Both the position numbers and the translations under genes were made by a program. Below, piece by piece: positions 34,999 through 43,407 of a stretch of DNA of 43,407 nucleotides. Each line of letters starts with the position of its first letter. The stretch's first letter is position 1. The notes under the pieces were generated by a model. That model was not told the DNA's origin and made no database searches. It worked only from the letters and a program-made list of their open reading frames with translations. The stretch is taken from assembly GCA_003279845.1 (NCBI GenBank), contig QCGP01000011.1, positions 1 through 43,407 on the forward strand, in the 5' to 3' direction. The DNA comes from Prochlorococcus sp. AG-388-F11. GTDB taxonomy: Bacteria > Cyanobacteriota > Cyanobacteriia > PCC-6307 > Cyanobiaceae.

Positions 34999-35610
34999 GT
35001 TCAAATCCTTTTGTAGATAAATCTACTCAATATGAATTGCATTCTCCAAATAAAAATAAGGTTGACTTAATTTATTTAGGTTCAGCCTCCTTATGTAAAT
35101 TAAGGATTACTTTGAGTGCACATTAAAAATATTTCAAAGTGACTTTCCAAGATCTCAGATCCGTTGGTTTTCAAAAACTATAAAGTTAGCAATTGAAAAC
35201 AATTTATATATTCTTGACGGGACCTCACACCTTTATTGCAAATACATCTCAAAATTACCAAATTTAATTTGGTAAAGTTTTGACGCAATAAAAGCATCAG
35301 TTCCTAAGTTTTTAAGTTTTCTAGGTGCAGAGTCAACAACAAGTGTCTAACTCAATTAGAAGGTGAATCCCTTCTTCTGGCTGAAAATAATGATCGAAAT
35401 CAAGTTTCCAGAAGATTCATTTATTTACCAAAAATTAGATTTAAGGTAATCGCTTGAATAATGCAAAAAAATATATTTTTGCCCAGAAGAAAATACTAAA
35501 CCATCTAACTGTAATTATGCAACCTTTTATACAAAAATTTTTTATTAATTTTTTATTTGTTCAAAGTCTCTTTAAACAACTAGGCTTAAATATAAGGGAT
35601 CTTCAATGAA
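34999..35610. promoter_or_regulatory. rRNA leader and promoter region, divergent to the invertase gene
   Basis: No ORF. On the minus strand TTGGAA (35145-35150), a 17-base spacer and TTTAAT (35122-35127) form a candidate rRNA promoter. A hairpin GTAGA/TCTAC lies close to the 16S start and may be part of a processing stem. Farther out are a perfect 9-bp hairpin TTACCAAAT/ATTTGGTAA (35255-35275) and two mutually exclusive stems (AGAAGG/CCTTCT at 35358-35375 and TCTTCTGG/CCAGAAGA at 35373-35415) of unknown purpose upstream of the invertase. Confidence 0.4.
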
Positions 35611-37050
35611 ATGGCAGAAAGATTTAGTCAAAAAAATTTAAGAGTCAGACCAAGTTCAGATGAGAAGAAAATTGTAACAAATGCAAAAAAACACTTCGAA
35701 AAGACTTTAGTTGAAATATCAGGCGAGCTAGTAGGAAGTGTTGCGGCACTAGAACACCCAACAAAAAACAAAAAATTAAATTATGGAGAAATATTTTTAA
35801 GAGATAATGTTCCCGTGATGATTTACCTCATTACCCAAAAAAGATACGAAATTGTTAAGAGGTTCCTAAGTGTATGCCTTGAATTGCAAAGCAGTAATTA
35901 CCAAACACGAGGCGTATTTCCTACTAGTTTTATTGAAGAAAACGGAAAGCTCATTGGTGACTATGGACAGAGATCAATTGGCAGAATTACCTCAGCTGAT
36001 GCAAGTTTATGGTGGCCAATTTTATGTTGGTATTATGTCAATAAAAGTGGAGATTATGCCTTCGGTAAAAGTCAAAGCGTTCAAAGAGGGATCCAACTTT
36101 TACTTGATCTAGTTCTTCATCCAACATTTGAAGGCACTCCCGTACTTTTTGTTCCCGACTGCGCATTTATGATTGATAGGCCCATGGATGTATGGGGGGC
36201 ACCCTTAGAGGTTGAAGTTTTACTTCATGGATGCTTAAAAAGCTGTATAAACTTAATGGAATTAAGTCGCGCAGATCATGTAAGTAGACTTTTAGATCAA
36301 AGACTTATACTCACAAATCAATGGGTTAAAGATTTAGGAAACTTTCTCTTAAAACATTACTGGGTTACCAGCCAAACAATGCAAGTTCTAAGAAGAAGGC
36401 CAACTGAGCAGTATGGAGATGATCAACACTTCAATGAATTTAATGTTCAACCTCAAGTAGTTCCCTCATGGCTACAAGATTGGTTAGAGAATAGAGGTGG
36501 TTACTTAATTGGAAATATTAGGACAGGAAGGCCTGATTTTCGATTTTACAGTTTAGGAAATTCTTTAGCATGTATATTCGGTGTACTACCTCCTGAAGAG
36601 CAAAGAGCTTTATTTAGATTAGTTTTGCATAACAGACAGGATTTGATGGCGCAAATGCCCATGAGAATTTGTCATCCGCATATGGATGTCGAGGAATGGC
36701 AAAATAAAACTGGATCGGATCCAAAGAATTGGCCTTGGAGTTACCATAACGGTGGTCATTGGCCAAGTTTACTATGGTTTTTTGGTGCAGCCGTTATGTT
36801 GCATCAAAGGAATTATGGTTCTGATGATGTAATTCTCATGGAAGAAATGAAATCTTTAATCGAAGAGGCATATTGGTGTCAACTTAATCAATTACCAAAG
36901 CAGGAATGGGCAGAATATTTTGATGGTCCTACAGGTACTTGGGTTGGGCAACAATCAAGAACATATCAAACATGGACAATTGTTGGATTTTTATTGATGA
37001 ATCACTTTCTGAAAGAAGATGATAACGATCTAGATATGTTTAAAATTTAA
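35611..37050 (+). CDS. Alkaline/neutral invertase (GH100)
   Basis: 479 aa; cleaves sucrose to glucose and fructose in the cytoplasm. The family signature is clear: NYGEIFLRDNVPVMIYLI with the catalytic Asp of the R-D segment, GVFPTSFIEENGKLIGDYGQ, RSIGRITSADASLWWPILCW, and later CAFMIDRPMDVWGAPLEVEV and PWSYHNGGHWPSLLWFF. Length matches cyanobacterial InvA. Prochlorococcus makes sucrose and glucosylglycerate as compatible solutes, so the enzyme would recycle sucrose. It is followed by the petD gene in opposite direction (three bases between the stops). Confidence 0.93.
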   Translation: MAERFSQKNLRVRPSSDEKKIVTNAKKHFEKTLVEISGELVGSVAALEHPTKNKKLNYGEIFLRDNVPVMIYLITQKRYEIVKRFLSVCLELQSSNYQTRGVFPTSFIEENGKLIGDYGQRSIGRITSADASLWWPILCWYYVNKSGDYAFGKSQSVQRGIQLLLDLVLHPTFEGTPVLFVPDCAFMIDRPMDVWGAPLEVEVLLHGCLKSCINLMELSRADHVSRLLDQRLILTNQWVKDLGNFLLKHYWVTSQTMQVLRRRPTEQYGDDQHFNEFNVQPQVVPSWLQDWLENRGGYLIGNIRTGRPDFRFYSLGNSLACIFGVLPPEEQRALFRLVLHNRQDLMAQMPMRICHPHMDVEEWQNKTGSDPKNWPWSYHNGGHWPSLLWFFGAAVMLHQRNYGSDDVILMEEMKSLIEEAYWCQLNQLPKQEWAEYFDGPTGTWVGQQSRTYQTWTIVGFLLMNHFLKEDDNDLDMFKI

Positions 37051-37052
37051 GC

Positions 37053-37535
37053 CTAAAATAAACCTAAAGTTAATGATTTATCAATTGGTAAACATGCCCC
37101 AATACCAAGGTATATTGTTAGAAAAGTTCCGAACAAGAAAACAGACATTGCTATTGGTCTTCTGAATGGGTTAGAAAATTTATTAACGTTTTCGATAAAA
37201 GGTAAAATCATTAATCCAAGTGGAATTAATGTTTGCAGTGCGATACCTAAAAGTTTGTTGGGAACTACCCTAAGAATCTGAAAAACTGGATAAAGATACC
37301 ATTCTGGAAGTATTTCTAAAGGAGTTGCGAATGGATTTGCTTTGTCTCCCAACATTGCAGGATCAAGAACTGCTAGTCCAACTACGCAAGCTATTGTTCC
37401 TAAAATAACTACAGGGAATATATATAATAAATCATTTGGCCAAGCAGGTTCACCATAATAATTATGGCCCATACCTTTAGCTAATTTTGCTCTTAATTTT
37501 GGGTCAGATAAATCTGGTTTTTTTAACGTAGACAT
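37053..37535 (-). CDS. petD: Cytochrome b6f subunit IV PetD
   Basis: 160 aa: [40 protein letters not shown], the [20 protein letters not shown] motif with the conserved PEWY of the quinol-oxidation pocket, and two further helices. Three membrane spans. It partners with PetB in the b6f complex between the photosystems. It lies 34 bases after petB on the same strand (petBD operon). Confidence 0.97.
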
Positions 37536-37569
37536 GAGGAAGTCTTAATAATGTTTTAAGTATAGAAGT

Positions 37570-38226
37570 TTACAAGGGACCTGAAATACCCTGTTTACGA
37601 ATCATTAAAAAGTGCATCAACATGAAAACTGCTAATGACCATGGCAAGACGAAAGTGTGGAGACTATAGAATCTTGTAAGAGTTGATTGTCCTACACTTT
37701 CTCCGCCTCTAAGCAGTTCGACCATAAAATCTCCGATTACTGGTATAGCAGCAGGTACACCAGAAACAATTTTGACTGCCCAATAACCCACTTGATCCCA
37801 AGGTAATGAATATCCTGTCACTCCAAACGCAACTGTTATAACTGCCATTACAACACCTGTTACCCAAGTTAATTCTCTAGGCCTTTTGAAACCACCGGTA
37901 AGATAAACTCTAAAAACATGAAGGATTAACATCAAAACCATCATTGATGCACTCCATCTATGAACAGATCGTATTAACCATCCAAAACTTACATCGGTCA
38001 TTAGATAACTTACTGAACTATAAGCTTGTGTAACTGTTGGCTTATAGTAAAAAGTCATTGCAAAACCTGTTGCAAATTGGATTAGGAAGCATACTAAAGT
38101 TATGCCACCCAAACAATAAAAAATATTTACGTGAGGGGGTACGTACTTGGAAGTTACGTCGTCAGTTATGTCTTGAATTTCAAGTCTCTCTTGAAACCAG
38201 TCATAAACAGATGAAGAATTCGCCAT
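37570..38226 (-). CDS. petB: Cytochrome b6 PetB
   Basis: 218 aa from ATG 38226, [20 protein letters not shown]. Four helices with the heme-b His pairs visible in [19 protein letters not shown] and in [40 protein letters not shown] carries the conserved Cys that binds heme c-i. The open frame extends 21 codons further upstream (to 38289), but PetB always begins close to the chosen Met. It is divergent to ctpA with only about 70 bases for both promoters. Confidence 0.97.
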   Translation of the reverse strand: MANSSSVYDWFQERLEIQDITDDVTSKYVPPHVNIFYCLGGITLVCFLIQFATGFAMTFYYKPTVTQAYSSVSYLMTDVSFGWLIRSVHRWSASMMVLMLILHVFRVYLTGGFKRPRELTWVTGVVMAVITVAFGVTGYSLPWDQVGYWAVKIVSGVPAAIPVIGDFMVELLRGGESVGQSTLTRFYSLHTFVLPWSLAVFMLMHFLMIRKQGISGPL

Positions 38227-38297
38227 CCAAAAAAAAATTAGCTTTGATATAAAGAGCTTACTTAAAATTCTTATACTTGGTGTTAACACTTAACCCA

Positions 38298-39590
38298 ATG
38301 AATTCATCTTTTAACAAACTTTTAACATTCAAAACTTTGATCACTGCATCAATGATCATCGTTTTTTCTATCAATCTTTTATTGATTGCAAGAGTGGATG
38401 CTCTCAGTGATACCAAGCAATTAGTACTTGACGCCTGGACCTTGGTGAATGAGGGCTTCTATGACCCAGAAAAGTTTGAAGAAATACAATGGAAGAGAAT
38501 TAGACAAAAAACATTACAGAAACAAATTGAAACAACTGAAGAGGCTTATTCTGCAATTGAAGATATGTTAAAACCTCTAGAAGATCCTTATACAAGAATT
38601 TTGCGCCCAAAAGATTATGAACTCCTCAAATCAAGTAATTTTGGAAGTGAGATTAATGGGGTTGGTCTCCAGTTAGGTGAAGATGATGATAACAAAAAAG
38701 TTAAAGTTGTATCAACTCTTGGAGGATCTCCAGCAGAAGAGGCTGGAATAGTTAGCGGCGACTTCATAGAAAAAGTTGATGGAATTTCATCCAAAGAATT
38801 GGGGCTTGCTAATACTGCCTCTAAGTTAAGAGGTGAATCTGGAACAAAAGTTCTGGTTGAAATATCTTCGGAATCAGGAGAAATTAGGGAAGTCGATTTA
38901 GAAAGGAGATCTGTAGATCTCAGACCAGTTAGAACAAAAAGATTAAGAGACGATTCTCACACAATAGGATATTTAAGGATTACTCAATTCAGCGAAAGTG
39001 TACCCAAAAAAGTTGAAGAGGCACTTCAAGAGTTAAAAGAGAAAGAGGTTGAGGGGTTGATCTTGGATCTAAGAAATAATTCAGGTGGACTAGTAAGCTC
39101 AGGGATAGCAGTTGCAGACTCATTATTAAGTTTGAAACCTGTTGTAGAGACAAAAAATAGAAATGGAATCAAAGATGCAATAATTTCTCAAAAGGAGACA
39201 TCTTTTGATGGACCAATGGTGACTCTTGTTAATAAAGGCACTGCGAGTGCTAGTGAAATACTTGCTGGTTCTTTACAAGATAATGAGAGATCAATTCTTA
39301 TGGGAGAAAAAACTTATGGAAAAGGTTTAATTCAATCCTTAAAAAGTTTAGGAGAGGATAGTGGTATTGCCATAACAGTTGCTAGTTATTTAACTCCCAA
39401 AGGAAATAATATTCAAGGTGAAGGAATGACGCCTGATAAATTACTTGACCTCCCGGATGCGAGTGAATACGGAAGTGCTGATGATAAGTGGGTCAGGAAT
39501 GCAGAATTATTTCTAGAGTCGATCCTAGAAAAAAAAGAAGAACTTCAATTGCAAACTAATGAACAAAGCAATGAAGGAATCAAGCCTTGA
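38298..39590 (+). CDS. ctpA: Carboxyl-terminal processing protease CtpA
   Basis: 430 aa from ATG 38298 (an ATG 21 bases earlier is possible). A signal-peptide helix ends in ARVDA. Then come a processing-peptidase N-domain, a PDZ domain (GVGLQLGEDDDNKKVKVVST), and the catalytic region with GLILDLRNNSGGLV, Ser in NKGTASASEIL (S317) and Lys in GEKTYGKGLIQS (K342), 25 residues apart as required. It removes the C-terminal tail of the D1 protein so that the Mn cluster can assemble; it works in the thylakoid lumen. The HD gene follows 37 bases downstream. Confidence 0.93.
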   Translation: MNSSFNKLLTFKTLITASMIIVFSINLLLIARVDALSDTKQLVLDAWTLVNEGFYDPEKFEEIQWKRIRQKTLQKQIETTEEAYSAIEDMLKPLEDPYTRILRPKDYELLKSSNFGSEINGVGLQLGEDDDNKKVKVVSTLGGSPAEEAGIVSGDFIEKVDGISSKELGLANTASKLRGESGTKVLVEISSESGEIREVDLERRSVDLRPVRTKRLRDDSHTIGYLRITQFSESVPKKVEEALQELKEKEVEGLILDLRNNSGGLVSSGIAVADSLLSLKPVVETKNRNGIKDAIISQKETSFDGPMVTLVNKGTASASEILAGSLQDNERSILMGEKTYGKGLIQSLKSLGEDSGIAITVASYLTPKGNNIQGEGMTPDKLLDLPDASEYGSADDKWVRNAELFLESILEKKEELQLQTNEQSNEGIKP

Positions 39591-39627
39591 AATAGCAAAA
39601 AGTTAAAAATAAGAAATATTAAAAACT

Positions 39628-40884
39628 ATGACTATTAAAAGAGTTTTTCATGATCCAATTCATAAAGAAATAGTATTTGATTCAGGAAAGCCAGAAGAAT
39701 TAATGGTTTTGGAATTAATTGATACAACTGCTTTTCAAAGATTAAGAAGAATAAAACAACTAGGGGCAGCATTATTACTTTTTCATGGTGCAGAATCGAG
39801 TAGATTTACTCATTCAATTGGCGTTTTTTGTATCGCAAGAAAGATATATAAAAGGTTAATTGAAACCAAACCCTCATTTTGTGAAAATAAATTTGTTCTT
39901 TATGGAGCAGCTCTATTACATGATTTAGGTCATGGACCTTTAAGCCATACCAGCGAAACAATCTTCGAGCATAACCACGAACAATGGTCTCAAAACTTAG
40001 TCAAAAATTATTCTCCAATACATTCAATACTCAAAAAGTATGACAACGAATTACCTAGAAAAATTGGAGAATTATTTCAATCAAAGCAACTATTTTCACA
40101 ACCTTTAAAAACAATAATTAGCAGTGAAATAGATTGCGATCGTCTCGATTATCTTTTACGCGATAGTTACAACACTGGTACTAACTATGGCTTAGTAGAT
40201 TTAGAAAGAATTATTTCAGCTCTTACTTTTTCACCCGATGGAAATATCGGAATCAAACCTAAAGGAGTTATTGCTATTGAACATTTCCTAGTACTAAGAA
40301 ACCTGATGTACAGAACTATTTACAATCACAGAATAAACGAAATATCAACATGGATCCTGGAAAAAATAATTTACACAATAAAACATAATTTTGAAAAGAA
40401 AATTTGGTTAGATAATTCTCTACATAAATGGATATTTTCCCCTGAAAAAGTCGATTTTGAAGATTTTTTAAGAAACGATGATGTAACCTTTTACTATCAT
40501 TTGATTAGATGGAAAGATGAATCTTTTGAACCACTTTCTACACTATGCAAAATGTTTATTGACAGAGATTTATTAAAAGCATCAGACATAAGTTTTTTAA
40601 GTAAAGTAAATAGACTAAAAGTCCTTGCGTTTGCGAGGAAATTATGTAAAAAAAATGGTTATGATTCAGAAATATTTTGTGGGATTAAGGAAAAGTCTTT
40701 TAAAGGTTTTGAATCTAACAATGCACTTAAAATATGGGACGGCACTTATCAAAGGTCATTAGAAAATAGTTCTGCATTAATAAAAACTTTAATGAGATCT
40801 GAGGAAAGCTCTTTTATTATCTATCCAGATTTGTTCAAGGATAAAATTAAGAATGAAATTTCATTAATAAAAAATAATTCATAG
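39628..40884 (+). CDS. HD-domain phosphohydrolase (dNTPase-like)
   Basis: 418 aa. FQRLRRIKQLGAALLLFHGA, SRFTHSIGVFCIARKIYK and LLHDLGHGPLSHT contain the H...HD...D metal ligands of the HD superfamily; the last D lies in SSEIDCDRLDYLLRDSYNTG. The arrangement is that of deoxyguanosinetriphosphate triphosphohydrolase-like enzymes and SAMHD1-type proteins. The exact substrate (dNTPs or a nucleotide signal) is unknown. It sits between ctpA and minC, with minC starting five bases after its stop, so it belongs to the min transcript. Confidence 0.85.
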   Translation: MTIKRVFHDPIHKEIVFDSGKPEELMVLELIDTTAFQRLRRIKQLGAALLLFHGAESSRFTHSIGVFCIARKIYKRLIETKPSFCENKFVLYGAALLHDLGHGPLSHTSETIFEHNHEQWSQNLVKNYSPIHSILKKYDNELPRKIGELFQSKQLFSQPLKTIISSEIDCDRLDYLLRDSYNTGTNYGLVDLERIISALTFSPDGNIGIKPKGVIAIEHFLVLRNLMYRTIYNHRINEISTWILEKIIYTIKHNFEKKIWLDNSLHKWIFSPEKVDFEDFLRNDDVTFYYHLIRWKDESFEPLSTLCKMFIDRDLLKASDISFLSKVNRLKVLAFARKLCKKNGYDSEIFCGIKEKSFKGFESNNALKIWDGTYQRSLENSSALIKTLMRSEESSFIIYPDLFKDKIKNEISLIKNNS

Positions 40885-40889
40885 ATTGA

Positions 40890-41561
40890 ATGTATTCCAT
40901 GGAAATCGTTTTAAATGACAATAAAAGTAAATTTTTAGAAATTTATTCTTTTTCTGATTTAAACAATATCTACGAAACTTTCAAAAAATTTTCTTCCATT
41001 AAAGGACCTCTGGAAGCAAAAATTTTCGCGGTCAATGAGTTAATAAGTGCTTATCAATTATCGAAATTAAAAATTCATTTAGACAAAATTAATATTTGTT
41101 CCCTTTACATTTACTCAAATAATAGAAACACAGTCTTAAGTGGAAAGTCTTTAAAAATAAACTCAACTTTTATTAAAGAGCAAGACATTAAAAATATGCT
41201 GCTTTTATTTAAATCAAAAATGAAATACGATATTTTTCACAAAGGAACAGTACGATCGGGTGAAAGAATATCTTCAAATGGAAACCTATGCATTATTGGA
41301 GACGTTAATCCAGGGGCAATAGTTTCCGCGAAGAAAAACATTTACGTTTGGGGCAAATTACTAGGTATCGCATTTGCGGGAAAAAGTGGGAATAAAGATG
41401 CCTTTATTTCATCACTTTATCTAAATCCTTTACAGTTAAGAATTGCAGATGTGATAGCTATTGGACCAAAGGATAAGCCCAAAAATTGTTATCCAGAAAT
41501 TGCGGTAATAGATAAACAATCGATAATTATCAAACCACACATAATCGAAACTAAAAATTAA
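40890..41561 (+). CDS. minC: Septum site-determining protein MinC
   Basis: 223 aa. The N-terminal half is divergent; the C-terminal domain is clear: HKGTVRSGERISSNGNLCII, GDVNPGAIVSAKKNIYVWGK, LLGIAFAGKSGNKDAFISSL. This right-handed beta-helix domain dimerises and binds MinD and FtsZ. With MinD it blocks Z-ring assembly away from mid-cell. The start ATG 40890 (or Met 4) lies five bases after the HD gene. First of minC-minD-minE. Confidence 0.93.
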   Translation: MYSMEIVLNDNKSKFLEIYSFSDLNNIYETFKKFSSIKGPLEAKIFAVNELISAYQLSKLKIHLDKINICSLYIYSNNRNTVLSGKSLKINSTFIKEQDIKNMLLLFKSKMKYDIFHKGTVRSGERISSNGNLCIIGDVNPGAIVSAKKNIYVWGKLLGIAFAGKSGNKDAFISSLYLNPLQLRIADVIAIGPKDKPKNCYPEIAVIDKQSIIIKPHIIETKN

Positions 41562-41673
41562 TCAATAGATTTGCAAAAAATTAATTCAAACTAGATAAAT
41601 TTAAGAATTACTTAATCTTTAAAATATTTAACTTTCTGAAAGTGGCTTTATTATTTGTAAAATTATTAAAATC

Positions 41674-42489
41674 GTGGGGAAAAATACTCGCACAATATTA
41701 ATTTGTTCAGGCAAAGGTGGGGTTGGTAAAACCACTTTAACTGCAAACCTAGGCATAGCACTCGCTAATAGCGGAGCAACAACTGCTGTATTAGATGCTG
41801 ATTTTGGCTTAAGAAATTTAGATCTTCTTCTTGGATTAGAAAATCGCATTATTTATACGGCTCAAGATGTTCTTGACAAGAATTGTCGTCTTGACCAAGC
41901 ATTGGTTAGACATAAAAAAGAACCTAACCTTGCTCTTCTACCGGCTGGTGATCCAAGGATGTTGGATTGGATGAAGCCAGAAGATATGAAAAAAATTAGT
42001 GAACTGCTTAGTGAGAAATTTGATTATGTCTTAGTAGATTGCCCAGCTGGTGTAGAAGATGGATTTAAGAATGCTCTTGCAGCCTGTAAAGAAGCCATCG
42101 TTGTTACTAATCCGGAATTATCTGCAGTACGGGATGCGGATAGAGTAATAGGAATTCTTAATACTTCTGATATTGAGCCTATTCAGCTTGTAATCAACAG
42201 AGTTCGCCCCAACATGATGGCCAGTCAAGAGATGCTATCTATCGATGATGTCCAAGGGATACTTTCTTTGCCTTTGTTAGGTATTGTTTTAGAAGATGAG
42301 CAAGTAATTATAAGTACAAATAGAGGAGAACCACTGACACTTACAGATGGTAGATCTCCTGCAAAAAAATGTTATTTGAATGTTTCTCAAAGACTTACAG
42401 GAAAGGATGTACCAATTATTGACCCAAAAAATGAAGGTCAAAGTTTAAAAGATAAATTCATGAGATTAATGCAAACCAAGGTTTTTTAA
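41674..42489 (+). CDS. minD: Septum site-determining ATPase MinD
   Basis: 271 aa, GTG start. The deviant Walker A motif [12 protein letters not shown] (K14 and K19) and switch [13 protein letters not shown], Walker B-like [10 protein letters not shown]; the C-terminal [14 protein letters not shown] is the amphipathic membrane-targeting helix. MinD dimerises on the membrane with ATP, recruits MinC, and is released by MinE. The gap of 112 bases after minC suggests a second promoter or a processed joint transcript. minE starts one base after its stop. Confidence 0.96.
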   Translation: MGKNTRTILICSGKGGVGKTTLTANLGIALANSGATTAVLDADFGLRNLDLLLGLENRIIYTAQDVLDKNCRLDQALVRHKKEPNLALLPAGDPRMLDWMKPEDMKKISELLSEKFDYVLVDCPAGVEDGFKNALAACKEAIVVTNPELSAVRDADRVIGILNTSDIEPIQLVINRVRPNMMASQEMLSIDDVQGILSLPLLGIVLEDEQVIISTNRGEPLTLTDGRSPAKKCYLNVSQRLTGKDVPIIDPKNEGQSLKDKFMRLMQTKVF

Positions 42490-42490
42490 A

Positions 42491-42826
42491 ATGATGACAC
42501 TCAGAGATCTTATAAACAAGTTACTAGGTAGAGAAACAGCTAGTGCCAACACAGCAAGAGAAAGATTACAACTTGTACTCGCTCACGATAGAGTTGATAT
42601 GAGTTCTTTGACAACTGATCTCTTGGATAAAATGAGGAAAGAAATTCTTGATGTTGTTGCTAAATATGTTGAGATTGATTTTGAAGAGGTGGCAGTAAGT
42701 TTAGAGACGGAAGATAGAATGACTGCATTAGTAGCAAATTTACCAATCAAAAGAACTGTTACCGGAGAAATAAAATTCAAAAAAACTGATAAAGCTGATA
42801 AAGCTAATAAAGATATCAAAAAGTAA
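42491..42826 (+). CDS. minE: Cell division topological specificity factor MinE
   Basis: 111 aa: [40 protein letters not shown]. The first 30 residues activate MinD ATPase; the rest forms the dimer domain ([20 protein letters not shown]). The C-terminus is a Lys-rich tail with [11 protein letters not shown]. It gives the pole-to-pole gradient of MinCD. One base separates it from minD, hence cotranslation. The product is somewhat longer than E. coli MinE because of the basic tail. Confidence 0.94.
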   Translation: MMTLRDLINKLLGRETASANTARERLQLVLAHDRVDMSSLTTDLLDKMRKEILDVVAKYVEIDFEEVAVSLETEDRMTALVANLPIKRTVTGEIKFKKTDKADKANKDIKK

Positions 42827-42892
42827 TAAATTTAAAAAAAAGCTAAAAAAATCCTGATAATTGACCCTCCCTAATTGTAAGATAAAAATATT

Positions 42893-42964
42893 GCCGGCTT
42901 AGCTCAGCGGTAGAGCAGCGCTTTTGTAAAGCGAAGGTCATCAGTTCAAATCTGTTAGCCGGCA
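42893..42964 (+). tRNA. tRNA-Thr (UGU anticodon)
   Basis: GCCGGCTTAGCTCAGCGGT, anticodon arm CGCTTTTGTAAAGCG with TGT, T-arm CAGTTCAAATCTG, closing stem AGCCGGC plus discriminator A. 72 nt; CCA is not encoded. It lies 66 bases after minE on the plus strand. Confidence 0.93.
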
Positions 42965-42976
42965 TTTTGATTTTAT

Positions 42977-43144
42977 TTAATTCTGTTCAATATTCTTTGC
43001 TGAAAATAAAAAGATTAAACCTATAAGAGCAATGATAGGAAACAATCTTATTTCGAGAACATACTCTAAAAAAGATGCAAGGGGTTCAAATATCCAATAA
43101 GTTAAAAATTGAATTAATAAAACAAAAAATAATAATAAAAACAT
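42977..43144 (-). CDS. Small membrane protein, coupled to sua5 (55 aa)
   Basis: MFLLLFFVLLIQFLTYWIF, then EPLASFLEYVLEIRLFPIIA and LIGLIFLFSAKNIEQN. Two hydrophobic helices. The ATG at 43144 overlaps the stop codon of the upstream sua5 gene (TAATG), which is why I chose it; the frame is open back to 43210, but that part lies inside sua5 and reads as low-complexity. No family recognised. Confidence 0.6.
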   Translation of the reverse strand: MFLLLFFVLLIQFLTYWIFEPLASFLEYVLEIRLFPIIALIGLIFLFSAKNIEQN

Positions 43145-43407
43145 TAATACAATTCCCTTACTAATACTTCCCCTTCTCTGATCATTCTCCAATCTCCACT
43201 TTTCTTCCAAAATATAATAGTACTAGCTTTTCCACTACTTTTTTCCCACGGGATAGGGCCCAAAATTTTTACAGAAGGGAAGTCTAGAGAAATACCTTCA
43301 ACTGTAACTGATCCTGCAAAACCTGAAATATTTGCACTTGAAGTTAACAATGGCCCTGTTTGTTTCATAAGAGATTTAGCCTCATTTGAATTTGGGATCC
43401 TCAACCC
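43144..43407 (-). CDS. Threonylcarbamoyl-AMP synthase Sua5/YrdC (C-terminal part)
   Basis: The visible 87 residues contain RIPNSNEAKSLMKQTGPLLT, the typical R-I-P-x-x-x-x-x-x-x-L-x-x-x-x-G-P-L segment, followed by TSANISGFAGSVT (S-A-N-x-S-G, substrate-binding) and STIIFWKKSGDWRMIREGEV. Sua5/YrdC makes L-threonylcarbamoyl-AMP for the t6A37 modification of ANN-decoding tRNAs. The gene is cut by the window end; the first half lies beyond 43407. It is transcribed toward the tRNA-Thr and the min genes. Confidence 0.85.
   Translation of the reverse strand, partial: GLRIPNSNEAKSLMKQTGPLLTSSANISGFAGSVTVEGISLDFPSVKILGPIPWEKSSGKASTIIFWKKSGDWRMIREGEVLVRELY

Noticed and set aside
38226..38289. Longer PetB with 21 extra N-terminal residues
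   Set aside because: PetB proteins begin near the Met at 38226; the added stretch is unlike the family and would use up most of the short divergent promoter space toward ctpA.
41628..41849. Minus-strand frame opposite the minD start
   Set aside because: It is antisense to conserved MinD codons and has no membrane, signal or domain features of its own.

Overview
The window is AT-rich (roughly 30% GC outside the rRNA operon) and comes from a marine picocyanobacterium, almost certainly a high-light-adapted Prochlorococcus. The evidence is psaE, petB/petD, several high-light-inducible (Hli) proteins, a PTOX-type oxidase, a carotenoid-isomerase-like enzyme, a DUF3104 protein (a marine picocyanobacterial family), one compact rRNA operon with tRNA-Ile and tRNA-Ala in the spacer, and very many proteins of 25-60 aa. 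The identification rests on reading the sequence; no search was run.

Layout. 1-8.6 kb is accessory-like: a cupin gene broken by a stop codon, a small coiled-coil gene broken by two one-base losses in A-runs, two membrane fatty-acid desaturases, a DUF805 protein, a DUF938 methyltransferase and many tiny ORFs. 8.6-11 kb holds three hli genes, one small membrane protein and two candidate small RNAs whose terminator loops share GGGATAC. 11-16 kb has an LptF/LptG-type permease, a DUF1543 protein, a DoxX-like protein, a SnoaL-like protein and, on the minus strand at 15.8-16.04 kb, a strong promoter with an internal NtcA-type box, a glutamine-II (downstream-peptide) riboswitch and a 33-aa peptide. 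16-26 kb has a possible YggT relic, TatA, a Nif11-like protein, the carotenoid-isomerase-like oxidoreductase, PTOX, a polyglutamine mini-protein, a diverged Hli-like protein, a DUF3104 protein and a double-GNAT protein.

26-43 kb is conserved backbone: class-3 aldehyde dehydrogenase, a LysM protein, psaE, mutM, the rRNA operon (minus strand), a GH100 invertase, petD/petB (minus), ctpA, an HD phosphohydrolase, minC-minD-minE, tRNA-Thr(UGU), a small membrane protein and the C-terminal part of a Sua5/YrdC protein cut by the window end.

Functional threads. Photosynthetic electron transport and photoprotection are represented by petBD, psaE, ctpA (D1 maturation), PTOX, the hli genes and the carotenoid-isomerase-like enzyme. 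Lipid and envelope functions are represented by two desaturases, a fatty-aldehyde-type dehydrogenase, the Lpt-type permease and the LysM protein. Nitrogen sensing appears in the riboswitch-peptide locus, the most interesting element of the window: its architecture (NtcA box inside a promoter, then a glutamine riboswitch, then a small protein) resembles the control of glutamine-synthetase inactivating factors in other cyanobacteria. More than twenty of the listed genes are too short for an ordinary ORF cut-off and were found by reading the gaps.
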